A stretch of 64,000 nucleotides of DNA from Hyphomicrobium sp. (GTDB lineage Bacteria > Pseudomonadota > Alphaproteobacteria > Rhizobiales > Hyphomicrobiaceae). The notes beneath the pieces are model-generated. The model was given only the letters and a program-made list of their open reading frames with translations, did no database searches and had not been told where the DNA came from. The position numbers were made by a program, and so were the translations under genes. The DNA lies in assembly GCF_019744875.1 (NCBI RefSeq), contig NZ_JAIETU010000005.1, positions 868,001 to 932,000 of the forward strand, in the 5' to 3' direction. How positions within the stretch are numbered: the first letter of the stretch is position 1; each line of letters opens with the position of its first letter. Below, in pieces: positions 53,397 through 62,001 of the stretch.

Positions 53397-53900
53397 ATGT
53401 TTGTTGTGTCCCGTGCATTCGTGGCGCTCAGGATCTTGAACTATGTCGCCATGTGTCCCGATGGGATCGCCAAGAAGGGCGCGATCGCGAAGGGCATAGC
53501 CGCGCCTGAGCCGTACACCGGAAAGATCGTCCACGAGCTTCTCATGGCGGGGTTCATCACGAGCGTCCGCGGGCGGCAGGGCGGATACGCGCTCGCCCAG
53601 CCTGCATCGTCAATACGCGTCGGCGACGTCGTGCAGTTCGTGGAAGACACGCGAAGCTGGAGAACGCGGACGGATCCGGTCGACACGTGCATGCGCGATG
53701 CGTTGAAGGATGCGCGAGACAAGTTCTTCCAGGTCCTCAACGAACATTCGATCGCTGATCTAGGGATGCTGAACCAAAGCGCGACGGCAGGCGCGTATGT
53801 CGGAGGTTTGGCCGAGGATTTCGATGCGCGGGCCGGCGACCCTAGTTCGGACAGACGGGCGGCCTATGATGCGCGGGGGATCAGGAGCGCGCCTCAATAA
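53397..53900 (+). CDS. Rrf2-family regulator (2)
   Basis: 167 residues: Rrf2 winged helix (SRAFVALRILNYVAM, AKKGAIAKGIAAPEPYTGKIVHELLMAGFITSVRGRQGGYALAQ) plus a C-terminal helix (CMRDALKDARDKFFQVL). Only one Cys lies in the cluster region, so the RirA-type Fe-S cluster of rhizobial iron regulators is not evident. AAGGA precedes the ATG. Its place just after a siderophore receptor suggests, but does not prove, an iron-linked role. Confidence 0.88.
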   Translation: MFVVSRAFVALRILNYVAMCPDGIAKKGAIAKGIAAPEPYTGKIVHELLMAGFITSVRGRQGGYALAQPASSIRVGDVVQFVEDTRSWRTRTDPVDTCMRDALKDARDKFFQVLNEHSIADLGMLNQSATAGAYVGGLAEDFDARAGDPSSDRRAAYDARGIRSAPQ

Positions 53901-54198
53901 TGGGTTTTGAGGATGCGCCCGACCCTTGAGTAAAGTGGTCGTGGGCCGCAGTCGCGGAAAATCTGGATGCCGAGATGTCTTTGATCTGCTCATCAAGATC
54001 GGGGTCGCGAAGGCGGAGTGGATCGCGCTTCTTGCGAGGACAAGCGAGGAAGGCCGCGGCGGCTCGGAAGGTTGAGGCCAAGCGCAATCTAAACAAGAAG
54101 CCCGTCGGCAAGACGTCTGCACGGCGACCACCTGGCCAAAGCTGAACGGCGGGCAATCTTCGAGCTCACATTGATTTAGCGGGGCGGCGACGAACCCG
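53901..54198. other. Intergenic region with possible gene remnant
   Basis: About 300 bp between Rrf2(2) and the DUF1254 gene. The plus strand at about 53931-54147 reads without stop codons as a Lys/Arg-rich segment (fragments such as RKAAAARKVEAKRNLNKK), but it has no start codon with a ribosome site. It may be a decayed small gene. Nothing else is recognised. Confidence 0.4.
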
Positions 54199-55572
54199 TC
54201 ACGTTTGCCTCTCGACGTGCGGAGCGATCCAGCTCTTGTCGAGGGCTTCGGGCTTCGGAAGATAGAGCCGCATGACGGCATAGAACGGTGCGGACGGCGC
54301 CGGGAGCCAATTGCTTTCCAGCTCTTTGCCTGGACTCTCGTGCTGGAGATAGAGAAGGATTTCGCCGCGCTCGTTCGCCTTCAACCCAGGCAGCATGGCG
54401 GAATTTATGAGGTATCGGTCGAGCGGGTTGTCCACCAGAAGCTGCGAAGCCGTGTCGTACATCGTCAGCGACCAAAATGCGTCGACAGGCGGCAACTGGG
54501 CCTTCGAAGCGAAACTCAGCACGTAGCGATGCTTGCTGCCATCCAGCGTCTCGCGCTGCTCGTCCCGATTGAAGGTCAGATAGAGCGCTTCTTCGACCGA
54601 GTTGCCGTAGATGCCACCCATTGCGGCCGCGGCGCGCGTCAAATAGCGGCCCTTCATAAACTCTGGGGTGCCGAAGATCGTCGACGAGTCACCGAGGTTC
54701 TTGACCTCCGAGAAGATCGCTTTCAGCTCCGGCTGCACCATGGTGCGCATTTCATCGGCCAGCTCGGCTGACATAGCTTTGTCTGGCCATGCGCTGCCGG
54801 CGGTGAGTCCAACGCGTTCGAAGCCGCCTCGCAATTCCGTTTCCCAGGGCAAGGGCGGGGCGAACTTCAGCAGGAACGAGGCAAGCGGCCAGAAGTCCGT
54901 TGCAAGCTTTGCATCGTTTATTACTGGCCAATCGAGCGCGGGGGCGGCTTGAGGCGGCGGATTTCCCGTGTAGGCCGACAGTGGCTGGGCTTTGTAGCCG
55001 GCCTGGATCTCCGCGATGCGATTGATGTCAGCAGGGTCGAAGAGCTGTGTCCGCACAATCCCTACGGCCAGCGTCGTCGGCATCACAACAACGCGGCGGA
55101 TGCCCGCGGGTGCCGTGCCGCGCCAGTCAGGTCCGGCAACCAGAAAATCGCCTCCGCCGTTACCGTCCAGACGCGTGCCGACATAGTCCACATTGTGGGT
55201 GTAGAGGTCGACGAGCTGGAGCGAATAATATCGGCCCGCCTCGATCTCCGGCATGGAGATCACGACGGGTTCAGCCCGCAGGTCGAAGACAATGAAGGAA
55301 TACGGCGTGTCAGAATTCGGCGTAATGACCGCCGTGTCTTTCGGAGTGTAGACGCGGGCCGCGCTATTGAGGGTGTTGAACGGACCCTTGTACTGGCTTC
55401 CACCCGGATCAAGGGCATACTGAAATATGGTGAGGTAGTTCTTCACGAGAGGATAGGCGTATTCGAATGCCTGGCGCACCAAGTCGGATTGACCGGGCTC
55501 GGCTTGCGCTCGTATTGACCACGGCGTCAGCAAAGCCGCCGCGCACATTTTGAGGCAGCTACGACGGTTCAC
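54199..55572 (-). CDS. Exported DUF1254/DUF1214 protein (1)
   Basis: 457 residues. A Tat-like or Sec signal (MNRRSCLKMCAAALLTPWSIRA) precedes a DUF1254 domain (AFEYAYPLVKNYLTIFQYALDPGG, TPNSDTPYSFIVFDLRAEPVVISMPEIE) and a C-terminal DUF1214 domain (FWSLTMYDTASQLLVDNPLDRY, SAPFYAVMRLYLPKPEAL). The function of the family is not established. The GTG start overlaps the stop of the upstream gene by four bases (GTGA), so translation is coupled. It is the last gene of the alkylsulfatase operon. Confidence 0.88.
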   Translation of the reverse strand: MNRRSCLKMCAAALLTPWSIRAQAEPGQSDLVRQAFEYAYPLVKNYLTIFQYALDPGGSQYKGPFNTLNSAARVYTPKDTAVITPNSDTPYSFIVFDLRAEPVVISMPEIEAGRYYSLQLVDLYTHNVDYVGTRLDGNGGGDFLVAGPDWRGTAPAGIRRVVVMPTTLAVGIVRTQLFDPADINRIAEIQAGYKAQPLSAYTGNPPPQAAPALDWPVINDAKLATDFWPLASFLLKFAPPLPWETELRGGFERVGLTAGSAWPDKAMSAELADEMRTMVQPELKAIFSEVKNLGDSSTIFGTPEFMKGRYLTRAAAAMGGIYGNSVEEALYLTFNRDEQRETLDGSKHRYVLSFASKAQLPPVDAFWSLTMYDTASQLLVDNPLDRYLINSAMLPGLKANERGEILLYLQHESPGKELESNWLPAPSAPFYAVMRLYLPKPEALDKSWIAPHVERQT

Positions 55573-56615
55573 TTGATCTCCTCCAGGTCAGGGAATGTCC
55601 AACTGTCATTCTGGATTTCGGCTTGGGGACGATACAGGCGGACCATCCAGCTCCAGCCGTTGGGTGTCGGAAGGCAGTTCGAAATCTTGCCGTCGCAGCC
55701 GCCGAATTGCACGGTTGTGGTGCCGCTCGCATCCGGCTTGGCCGTCAGATTGTTGAGCGTGTAGGCGTTGTAGCTGTTGGGCGTGTAGTAGCCCTTGGAA
55801 TCATAGACCGAGATCGACCAGAACCCGTTGACGGGGACCTTTCCCACCTTGAGCCGGTAGACGGTTTTTCCATCATTCTTGGGAGCGACCCGATTGAGAT
55901 AGAGGGCTTCCGTTTCCGGATTGCCGCCCCAGGCCATTGCCGAACCAATCAAATGACGAACAGGGTCTACCTCTCCCTTCCTGCCGAACATCCCGCGCGT
56001 GTTTGGAAGGAGGTCGCCGAGGGTATTGAGAGCGTTGCGCGTGGTGGTCTGGGTTTTGGGGTCCCATTGGGGCAGCTCGAAACTGCCGGCTGAGGCTTGT
56101 TCGACACTGATTGCGTCTTGGATCGCATGCACCTTTGCCATGTCGGCGGGATCTTCCGGGTTCGCCAGAATCCGGAAAGCTGCGAGGACATAGCGTGTGC
56201 CGATCTCGTCGCGCTTCAATGTGATCGCGCCGGGTTTGTCGTAAACGCCATGGGTGTAGTGATCTTCATCGATCACCTGCAGAGAGATGAATCGCGCACC
56301 CGCGTCGGGGAGGGAGATCGTCACTGGCCCGGCGTCAAGATCGAAGACCGCCGATGAATAGAGCGTATCGCGGTTCAGCCGAATAACGGTCTGCTTATCG
56401 AGCGGCGCCATCTCTCGCGTGTGGTTGAACTTTCCGAATCCACCGAGCCCGACGACGCCCGCGAGGTAGCGATCGCTCTCTGCTCGCACGAAATTGTCGG
56501 TGCTCACCGGAATCGGCTCAGCGAGAGCGTGAGTGGGTGCCAGTGCGAGGGCCAAGAGGAACGCGGAGCGCGAGAGTGCAGTCACGATGGGTACTCCTGC
56601 TAAGGTCGTGATCAT
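55569..56615 (-). CDS. Exported DUF1254/DUF1214 protein (2)
   Basis: 348 residues with a signal peptide (SRSAFLLALALAPTHALA), then a shorter DUF1254 half (LNRDTLYSSAVFDLDAGPVTISLPD, YTHGVYDKPGAITLKRDEIG) and a DUF1214 half (GFWSISVYDSKGYYTPNSYNAY, NGWSWMVRLYRPQAEI). It is a paralogue of the following gene. The ATG overlaps the upstream stop by four bases (ATGA). The two family members are always next to each other here, as often seen. Confidence 0.88.
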   Translation of the reverse strand: MITTLAGVPIVTALSRSAFLLALALAPTHALAEPIPVSTDNFVRAESDRYLAGVVGLGGFGKFNHTREMAPLDKQTVIRLNRDTLYSSAVFDLDAGPVTISLPDAGARFISLQVIDEDHYTHGVYDKPGAITLKRDEIGTRYVLAAFRILANPEDPADMAKVHAIQDAISVEQASAGSFELPQWDPKTQTTTRNALNTLGDLLPNTRGMFGRKGEVDPVRHLIGSAMAWGGNPETEALYLNRVAPKNDGKTVYRLKVGKVPVNGFWSISVYDSKGYYTPNSYNAYTLNNLTAKPDASGTTTVQFGGCDGKISNCLPTPNGWSWMVRLYRPQAEIQNDSWTFPDLEEIK

Positions 56616-57253
56616 CGCTTCGTCTTCGGCTTTCCGAAGAGTAGAAGGCCGCGGTGCTCGACCTGCGAGACGGTCGAAGCACTATTGTTCAGAGTGAACG
56701 CGGACCGAAGCCATCCTTGAGCCTGCGCAGGATTTTCTCCCCGCACTTCGATCAGTCCGCGCCGCATGGCAACGTCGATGGGGATGCGGTTGGCGAGCAA
56801 TTCGGTGACAATTGCTTCACTCGTTATGATCTCGGCATCGCCTGCTTCCGCGCCCGGTGTGTGCAAGGAAACCGTGACGCGCCCGTCGGCGACATGGAAG
56901 CGGGCCCAGAGATTTGAATCAATGAACAGGACGGAAATCGGCGGCGTTGCAGCCTGCTCCCGTGCAGAGGCAGCGAGCCGTGCGTGGAGGCTCTGCAGGT
57001 GGCCAACGGCACGCCAGTAGCCTGCGGAGCCCGGCACGATCGGGTTCAGCACGGAGGCGGGCGTGATGCCCTCATCTACGGCGTCTCTGATGGCGAAGGC
57101 CACGTGGATCGAGCGAGGGTGGAGCGCGGCGAGACGATTTCCCGACAGTCCATCGAAGCCGCAGCCATACGCGTAGGCGGGCGCGAACAGCAGAGCGGCC
57201 AGACTAAGGGCTCTGATGGACGCCTTTCGCGAGATGGTGATGTTGAAGTTCAC
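56612..57253 (-). CDS. Hypothetical exported protein, possible SCP2-like fold
   Basis: 213 residues. A signal peptide (KASIRALSLAALLFAPAYA) is followed by a helical region and a C-terminal part (VTVSLHTPGAEAGDAEIITSEAIVTELLANR, IDVAMRRGLIEVRGE) that looks like the SCP2-type sterol-carrier fold, which also forms the C-terminus of the neighbouring alkylsulfatase. That resemblance is by eye. The GTG at 57253 is chosen over a TTG at 57268; neither has an obvious ribosome site. It lies 54 bp after the sulfatase gene and overlaps the next by 4 bp. Confidence 0.68.
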   Translation of the reverse strand: MNFNITISRKASIRALSLAALLFAPAYAYGCGFDGLSGNRLAALHPRSIHVAFAIRDAVDEGITPASVLNPIVPGSAGYWRAVGHLQSLHARLAASAREQAATPPISVLFIDSNLWARFHVADGRVTVSLHTPGAEAGDAEIITSEAIVTELLANRIPIDVAMRRGLIEVRGENPAQAQGWLRSAFTLNNSASTVSQVEHRGLLLFGKPKTKR

Positions 57254-57307
57254 GCCGCACCACAACAAAAATTGGGGGGACGGAGCTCGATGCTCCGCCG
57301 CTATCGA

Positions 57308-59281
57308 TCAAGGAGTGACAATCGGGAAGCTGGGGTCGAACTTGTCGAACAGGCCGAAGAACTCGGCAAACGCGCCGCGCGTGCCTTCGACCTTGATGTC
57401 GCCCGACTGAATTTTCTGCTCGATGGTCGCTGCACCAAGCTGCACATCGTCGAGTGCCGCTTTTGTCAGATGCGCTGTCGCGTCTGGCTTGTCCGACTGT
57501 TGCTCGGTGTAGTTCAGCACGGAATTCGCGACGGTTACGGTGTACTTCTTGTCGATGTCCGTGAAGTTGATGTTGAGCGTCAGGTTCGTTCCCTCGGCTT
57601 TTTCAGCGTTCAAGAGAACGGCCAGATAGTCGAACAGCATTTCCGGCGCCATGGCCCGTATCACGTCGGGACTGGCGCTGCTGCCCATGGCGGAGAGATC
57701 CGGCGCGCCGTTGCGAAGTTCGTAGGCGGCCTGCAGGTAGACCGATCGCCATGGCGCGGATTCTGCCTGGTAGCCCATCTGTTCGAGCGCCTTGGCCAAC
57801 AACCGCTTCGCGTCGCTGTTCGACGGGTCTGCGAACACCACATGCTTCACGGCTGTGGCGACCCACCGGTACTCGCCCTTGTCGAAATCCGTTTGCGCTT
57901 TGGCCAGGATCGCCGCGGCACCGCCCATGTAGTCGACGTACTTCTTCGCCGCATCGACCGGCGGAAGCGCATCCAGATTTACCGGATTTCCGTCGTACCA
58001 TCCCATGTAGCGCTGATACACGGCACGCGCGTTGTGTTTCAGCGTTCCGTAGTATCCACGGGCTGGCCAGAAACCTTCGAGGCTCTTCGGCAAGGAAATC
58101 AACTCTGCGATCTCCTCGCCCGTGTAGCCCTTGTTCATCAGGTTGACGGACCGATCGTGGATGAATTTGTAGACGTCGCGCTGCTTGTGCAGGTGCTCGA
58201 CGACGTCGGCATTTCCCCACTTGGGCCAATGATGCGACTGGAATTTCACGTCGATCTTGTCGCCGTAAAGATCGATCGTCTCGTTGATGTACTTTGCCCA
58301 CTCGAGCGCGTCACGGACCTGCGCCCCGCGCAGCGTCAGGATGTTGTGCATGGTGGCGGTGGTGTTTTCCGCCATCCACATCGCGCGCCACTTCGGGAAG
58401 TACGTGTTCATTTCCGCCGGGGCTTCTGTGCCAGGCGTGAGCTGGAACTCCATCTCGACGCCGTCGACAGTCAGCTTCTCGCCCGTGCGCGATATGGTCT
58501 TCGTCGGAGCGATAAGGGTCGCTGTTCCGATCGGCGTCGTCAGTCCGAGGCCCGCGCCGACGCTGCCTTCGGCGTTGCGCGGCAGCAGTGCGCCATACAT
58601 GTAGCTGGCGCGGCGGCTCATGGCGTTGCCGGCGATGACACCCTCGCTGACTGCATGCTCCATGAAGCCCGCAGGTGCGATGATGCTTACCTTGCCGGAC
58701 GCGACGTCCGCTTCGCTGACCAGTCCCTTGACGCCGGCGTAGTGATCGAGGTGGGAGTGGCTATAGATGACGGCGACGATGGGGCGGGGACCGAATTGCT
58801 CGGTGAGCAGCTGGTAGGCAGCCTTCGACGTCTCGATAGCCGTGCCGACATCGTAGGCGATCCACCCGCTATCGCCCCGGATGAATGTGATGTTGGCGAG
58901 ATCGTAGCCTCGCACCTGGTAGATGCCGTCGACGACCTCGAAGAGTCCGTACTGAACGTTCAGCTGCGCATTCCGCCACAAGCTCGGATTGACGCTGGCG
59001 GGGGCGGGAGCATCCTGCTTGATGAAGCTCTTGTAGCTTTCCAGGTCCCAAACGATGTTGCCTTTTGCTCCGAGGATCGTGAGCGTGTCCGGCTTGCGGA
59101 GGAACCCGCGCGCAGCGTCTTCAAACTCTCTGCGATCACCGAAAGGCAGTTTGCTCAGAACGGCTGCATTCTGAGCTTCGGTCACGGAGGTGGGTGGCTC
59201 TGCGGATGCGGTGGGAGGAAGCGCATAAAAAATTGCAGCAGTTAGACCTGCTACGGCAGCCTTGCTGTAGATGCGACGCAT
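57308..59281 (-). CDS. Metallo-beta-lactamase-fold alkylsulfatase (SdsA-like)
   Basis: 657 residues with a signal peptide (KAAVAGLTAAIFYALPPTASA). The zinc-binding motif HSHLDHYAG has His, His, Asp and His at about 175-180, the core of MBL-fold alkylsulfatases such as SdsA1, which hydrolyse primary alkyl sulfates like SDS. Further parts fit the family: TPIGTATLIAPTKTI, the dimerisation region and a C-terminal SCP2-type domain (IEQKIQSGDIKVEG). The ATG at 59281 is chosen over a TTG at 59293; GAGGA precedes it. It is the first gene of a four-gene operon with an unknown protein and two DUF1254 proteins. The physiological substrate may be another sulfate ester. Confidence 0.93.
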   Translation of the reverse strand: MRRIYSKAAVAGLTAAIFYALPPTASAEPPTSVTEAQNAAVLSKLPFGDRREFEDAARGFLRKPDTLTILGAKGNIVWDLESYKSFIKQDAPAPASVNPSLWRNAQLNVQYGLFEVVDGIYQVRGYDLANITFIRGDSGWIAYDVGTAIETSKAAYQLLTEQFGPRPIVAVIYSHSHLDHYAGVKGLVSEADVASGKVSIIAPAGFMEHAVSEGVIAGNAMSRRASYMYGALLPRNAEGSVGAGLGLTTPIGTATLIAPTKTISRTGEKLTVDGVEMEFQLTPGTEAPAEMNTYFPKWRAMWMAENTTATMHNILTLRGAQVRDALEWAKYINETIDLYGDKIDVKFQSHHWPKWGNADVVEHLHKQRDVYKFIHDRSVNLMNKGYTGEEIAELISLPKSLEGFWPARGYYGTLKHNARAVYQRYMGWYDGNPVNLDALPPVDAAKKYVDYMGGAAAILAKAQTDFDKGEYRWVATAVKHVVFADPSNSDAKRLLAKALEQMGYQAESAPWRSVYLQAAYELRNGAPDLSAMGSSASPDVIRAMAPEMLFDYLAVLLNAEKAEGTNLTLNINFTDIDKKYTVTVANSVLNYTEQQSDKPDATAHLTKAALDDVQLGAATIEQKIQSGDIKVEGTRGAFAEFFGLFDKFDPSFPIVTP

Positions 59282-60024
59282 ACGTCCTCGCAATACTTCA
59301 AAACATTCTCTGTGGTCTCGCCCCTAGCGTCATCTCACCGTCCTCGAACAATGGACGATGGGCAAGTTGTGGGCTGGACCTAGCTGTCAATTGGGTAAAA
59401 ATCTGTGCTGGACTGCGGCAAGGAAATTTTCCTCCGAGTTTTGTTTCGTCGAGGTGGCTGTGGATCAAGTTATTGATTTTTCGTGATTATATGAAACATC
59501 TCTCAGCGTCGTCCTGACCAACGCTCGTGAGAAGAGAGGGTGTGCAACGTTGACGGCACGTCGCCGCCTCGCTCGTTTCTGCAGTGTACGTCATGTGAAG
59601 GCGCGAACGCGACGTGCGTGCCTGCTGACGTAGCGCGAGACCTCGGGGCGTCGAGGCGAGATCCCGCGCGGTCTGCTTCGTCTTGCGCGCGCTTTGCTGC
59701 GCATCTCTGAGCGCCAAACACTCGTTGTGGCGAAACGGCATCTGCGAAGTTTGCGAACCCCGGTCGCTGTCCTTCGACGTTGACTCCTGGAGCTTCACTA
59801 GCGCTCTTACGCCTCCTTTCACGAATTCGAGGGCTTCGAATTGTTCGAGGGCGGGCGAGATTGAACGAGGCGTTATGCTTGAGGCTTTGCACGTCACGAG
59901 GGACTTCGGCGACAATCGCGCGCTCGATGACGTGACCCTGACGGTCGAGCCGCGAGGTGAGCCGCGAATTGCATGAGATAGAAGCGATGCCTCCCCATCA
60001 AAGGAAGCGGCAAAAAAATTCGGT
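59282..60024. other. Long intergenic region, partly decayed
   Basis: About 740 bp between the sulfatase gene and the end of prpE. Its composition is less GC-rich near 59330-59520 than the rest of the window. Open frames on both strands have no recognisable product. The only coding remnant I recognise is the ABC-ATPase start at 59875. Promoters for the sulfatase operon must lie at 59282 and beyond, but none is clear. Confidence 0.6.
59875..59976 (+). pseudogene. Truncated start of an ABC transporter ATP-binding protein
   Basis: From the ATG at 59875, with GAGG 5 nt upstream, the frame reads as the first about 28 residues of an ABC ATPase (LHVTRDFGDNRALDDVTLTV, then EPRGEPRIA) and stops at 59976, before any Walker A. 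The expected EPGE context is disturbed near a 9-bp direct repeat GAGCCGCGA (two copies, 12 bp apart), which may mark the break. It is a gene fragment, not a functional gene. Confidence 0.6.
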
Positions 60025-61929
60025 TCACCCCACAACTGGACGGTTTGAAAGAACGGTCTCGATCTCAGCGAGGATTGCGGGATCGTCGATGGTTGGCGGC
60101 ACCTGGTATTCAATGCCGTCGGCAATCTTCTTCATCGTGCCGCGCAAGACTTTACCGGACCGTGTCTTGGGCAAGCGGGCCACTACGCGCACGGTTTTGA
60201 ACGCTGCCACCGGCCCGATGCGCTCGCGCACGAGCGCGACGATTTCACGTTCGATGTCGGCGTGCTCCCGCGTGACGCCGGCCTTGAGCACAACGAAGCC
60301 CATGGGCAATTCGCCCTTGAGAGCGTCCGCTGCGCCGATCACCGCGCATTCGGCGACGTCCTTGTGCGACGCGAGAACTTCCTCCATGGCACCCGTCGAC
60401 AAGCGATGCCCGGCGACATTGATGATGTCGTCGGTGCGCCCCATGATGAACAGGTAGCCGTCCTCGTTGCGAAAGCCCGCGTCGGCGGTTTTATAGAAAC
60501 CCGGAAATTCGTCGGTGTAGCTTGGGCCGAACCGCTCGTCCGCGTTCCAGAGCGCCGGCAGGCAACCCGGCGGCAAAGGCAGCTTCACAACAATGTTGCC
60601 GAGCGTCCGTTGCGGTACGGGATGACCTTCGTCACTGAGAATATGAATGTCGTAGCCCGGCATGGGGACGGTGGACGAACCCGGCTTTACGGGTAATGCG
60701 CCAAGGCCAATCGGATTTCCGGTGATGGCCCAGCCCGTTTCCGTCTGCCACCAGTGGTCGATCACAGGAATGCCAAGCGCGTGCTCGGCCCACGTCACCG
60801 TGTCGGGATCGGCGCGCTCGCCGGCGAGGAACAGCGTGCGGAGATGCGATAGATCGTAGTTCGAGATCAGGCTCCCGGTCGGATCTTCCTTCTTGATTGC
60901 GCGCAGTGCGGTCGGGGCAGTGAAAAACGACGCAACTTTGTATTCGGAAAGAACGCGCCAGAACGCTCCCGCATCCGGTGTACCGACCGGCTTGCCCTCG
61001 TAGATGATCGTCGTGTTTCCGTGGAGAAGGGGACCGTAGATGATGTACGAGTGGCCGACCACCCAGCCGACATCGGAGGCGGACCAGAACACCTCGCCCG
61101 GCTCTACGCCGTAGAGGTTCTTCATCGTCCACATCAGCGCGACCATGTAGCCGCCGGTGTCGCGCACTACGCCTTTGGGCTGCCCCGTGCTGCCCGATGT
61201 GTACAGGATATAGAGCGGATCCGTTGCCGCGACGGGCACGCAGGCCGCCTTTGCCCCCTGCGCCCGCATGTCGTCCACCAGCGCGCTCCAGTCGAGATCG
61301 CGGCCGTCGATCAAGGCGGCCCGTTCCATCGGCCGCTGCAGGATGATGCAATGCTCCGGCTTGTGCGCCGCCATCGCGATCGCTGAATCGAGCAACGGCT
61401 TGTACTTGATGATGGCCTTGGGCTCGACGCCGCACGAGGCGGAAACGATGACCTTCGGTTTCGCATCGTTGAGCCGCACGGCGAGCTCGTTGGCGGCGAA
61501 GCCTCCGAACACGACCGAATGGATGGCGCCTAGCCGCGCTGTGGCAAGCATCGCGATCGCCACCTCCGGCACCATCGGCATGTAGATGACGACGCGGTCA
61601 CCCTTGCTGACGCCGAGGCTCGCAAGCCCCGCGGCGAAGATCTCGACCTCGTCCAGCAGCTCGGCATAGGTCAACGCGCGCTTGGTGCCCGTGACGGGAC
61701 TGTCGTAGATGATTGCCGGTTGCTGCCCACGGCCTGCCGCAACGTGGCGATCCAGGCAATTGTGGGCGGCGTTGCACGTCGCGCCGGCAAACCACCGCCC
61801 GTAGGCGCCCTGCGACGCATCGAAAACGCGATCGGCGGGTTTGAACCAGTCGACGGCTTTCGCTGCCTCGGCCCAGAACGCCTCGGGATTGCTCTGCCAG
61901 CTCTTGTAGACGTCCGGGTATCTGCTCAT
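60025..61929 (-). CDS. prpE: Propionyl-CoA synthetase PrpE
   Basis: 634 residues of the acyl-CoA synthetase superfamily, propionate subgroup: MSRYPDVYKSWQSNPEAFWA at the N-terminus, P-loop-like YTSGSTGQPKGVVRDTGG, SASDVGWVVGHSYIIYGPL, WWQTETGWAI, and the C-terminal GRTDDIINVAGHRLSTGAMEEVL and TRSGKVLRGTMKKIADG with the catalytic Lys. It activates propionate (and to some extent acetate) as the acyl-CoA. The ATG at 61929 is chosen; a TTG lies five codons earlier. A terminator hairpin just upstream isolates it from the SDR/ABC genes. Confidence 0.95.
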   Translation of the reverse strand: MSRYPDVYKSWQSNPEAFWAEAAKAVDWFKPADRVFDASQGAYGRWFAGATCNAAHNCLDRHVAAGRGQQPAIIYDSPVTGTKRALTYAELLDEVEIFAAGLASLGVSKGDRVVIYMPMVPEVAIAMLATARLGAIHSVVFGGFAANELAVRLNDAKPKVIVSASCGVEPKAIIKYKPLLDSAIAMAAHKPEHCIILQRPMERAALIDGRDLDWSALVDDMRAQGAKAACVPVAATDPLYILYTSGSTGQPKGVVRDTGGYMVALMWTMKNLYGVEPGEVFWSASDVGWVVGHSYIIYGPLLHGNTTIIYEGKPVGTPDAGAFWRVLSEYKVASFFTAPTALRAIKKEDPTGSLISNYDLSHLRTLFLAGERADPDTVTWAEHALGIPVIDHWWQTETGWAITGNPIGLGALPVKPGSSTVPMPGYDIHILSDEGHPVPQRTLGNIVVKLPLPPGCLPALWNADERFGPSYTDEFPGFYKTADAGFRNEDGYLFIMGRTDDIINVAGHRLSTGAMEEVLASHKDVAECAVIGAADALKGELPMGFVVLKAGVTREHADIEREIVALVRERIGPVAAFKTVRVVARLPKTRSGKVLRGTMKKIADGIEYQVPPTIDDPAILAEIETVLSNRPVVG

Positions 61930-61941
61930 GCGCGCGACTTT

Positions 61942-61982
61942 CAAAAAAAGGAGCCCCGAAACCGCAGACGGCTCCGGGGCTC
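61942..61982 (-). terminator. Rho-independent terminator between SDR and prpE
   Basis: On the minus strand the arms GAGCCCCG and CGGGGCTC enclose a 16-nt loop and are followed by CTTTTTTT. It begins 19 bp after the SDR stop and ends 12 bp before the prpE start, so it should end the ABC-transporter/SDR transcript and leave prpE to its own promoter, which must lie inside or after the hairpin. Confidence 0.85.
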
Positions 61983-62001
61983 AAGGGCTCACGAAAACGC
62001 G

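Noticed and set aside
56984-59245. 753-residue open frame on the plus strand
   Set aside because: It runs antisense through the alkylsulfatase and the unknown exported gene. Its product is Arg/His/Val-rich with no domain, as expected for a high-GC shadow frame.
59487-60125. 212-residue minus-strand open frame past prpE
   Set aside because: Ser/Arg-rich, no domain, and it overlaps the start-side remnant of the ABC ATPase on the other strand and the prpE end.
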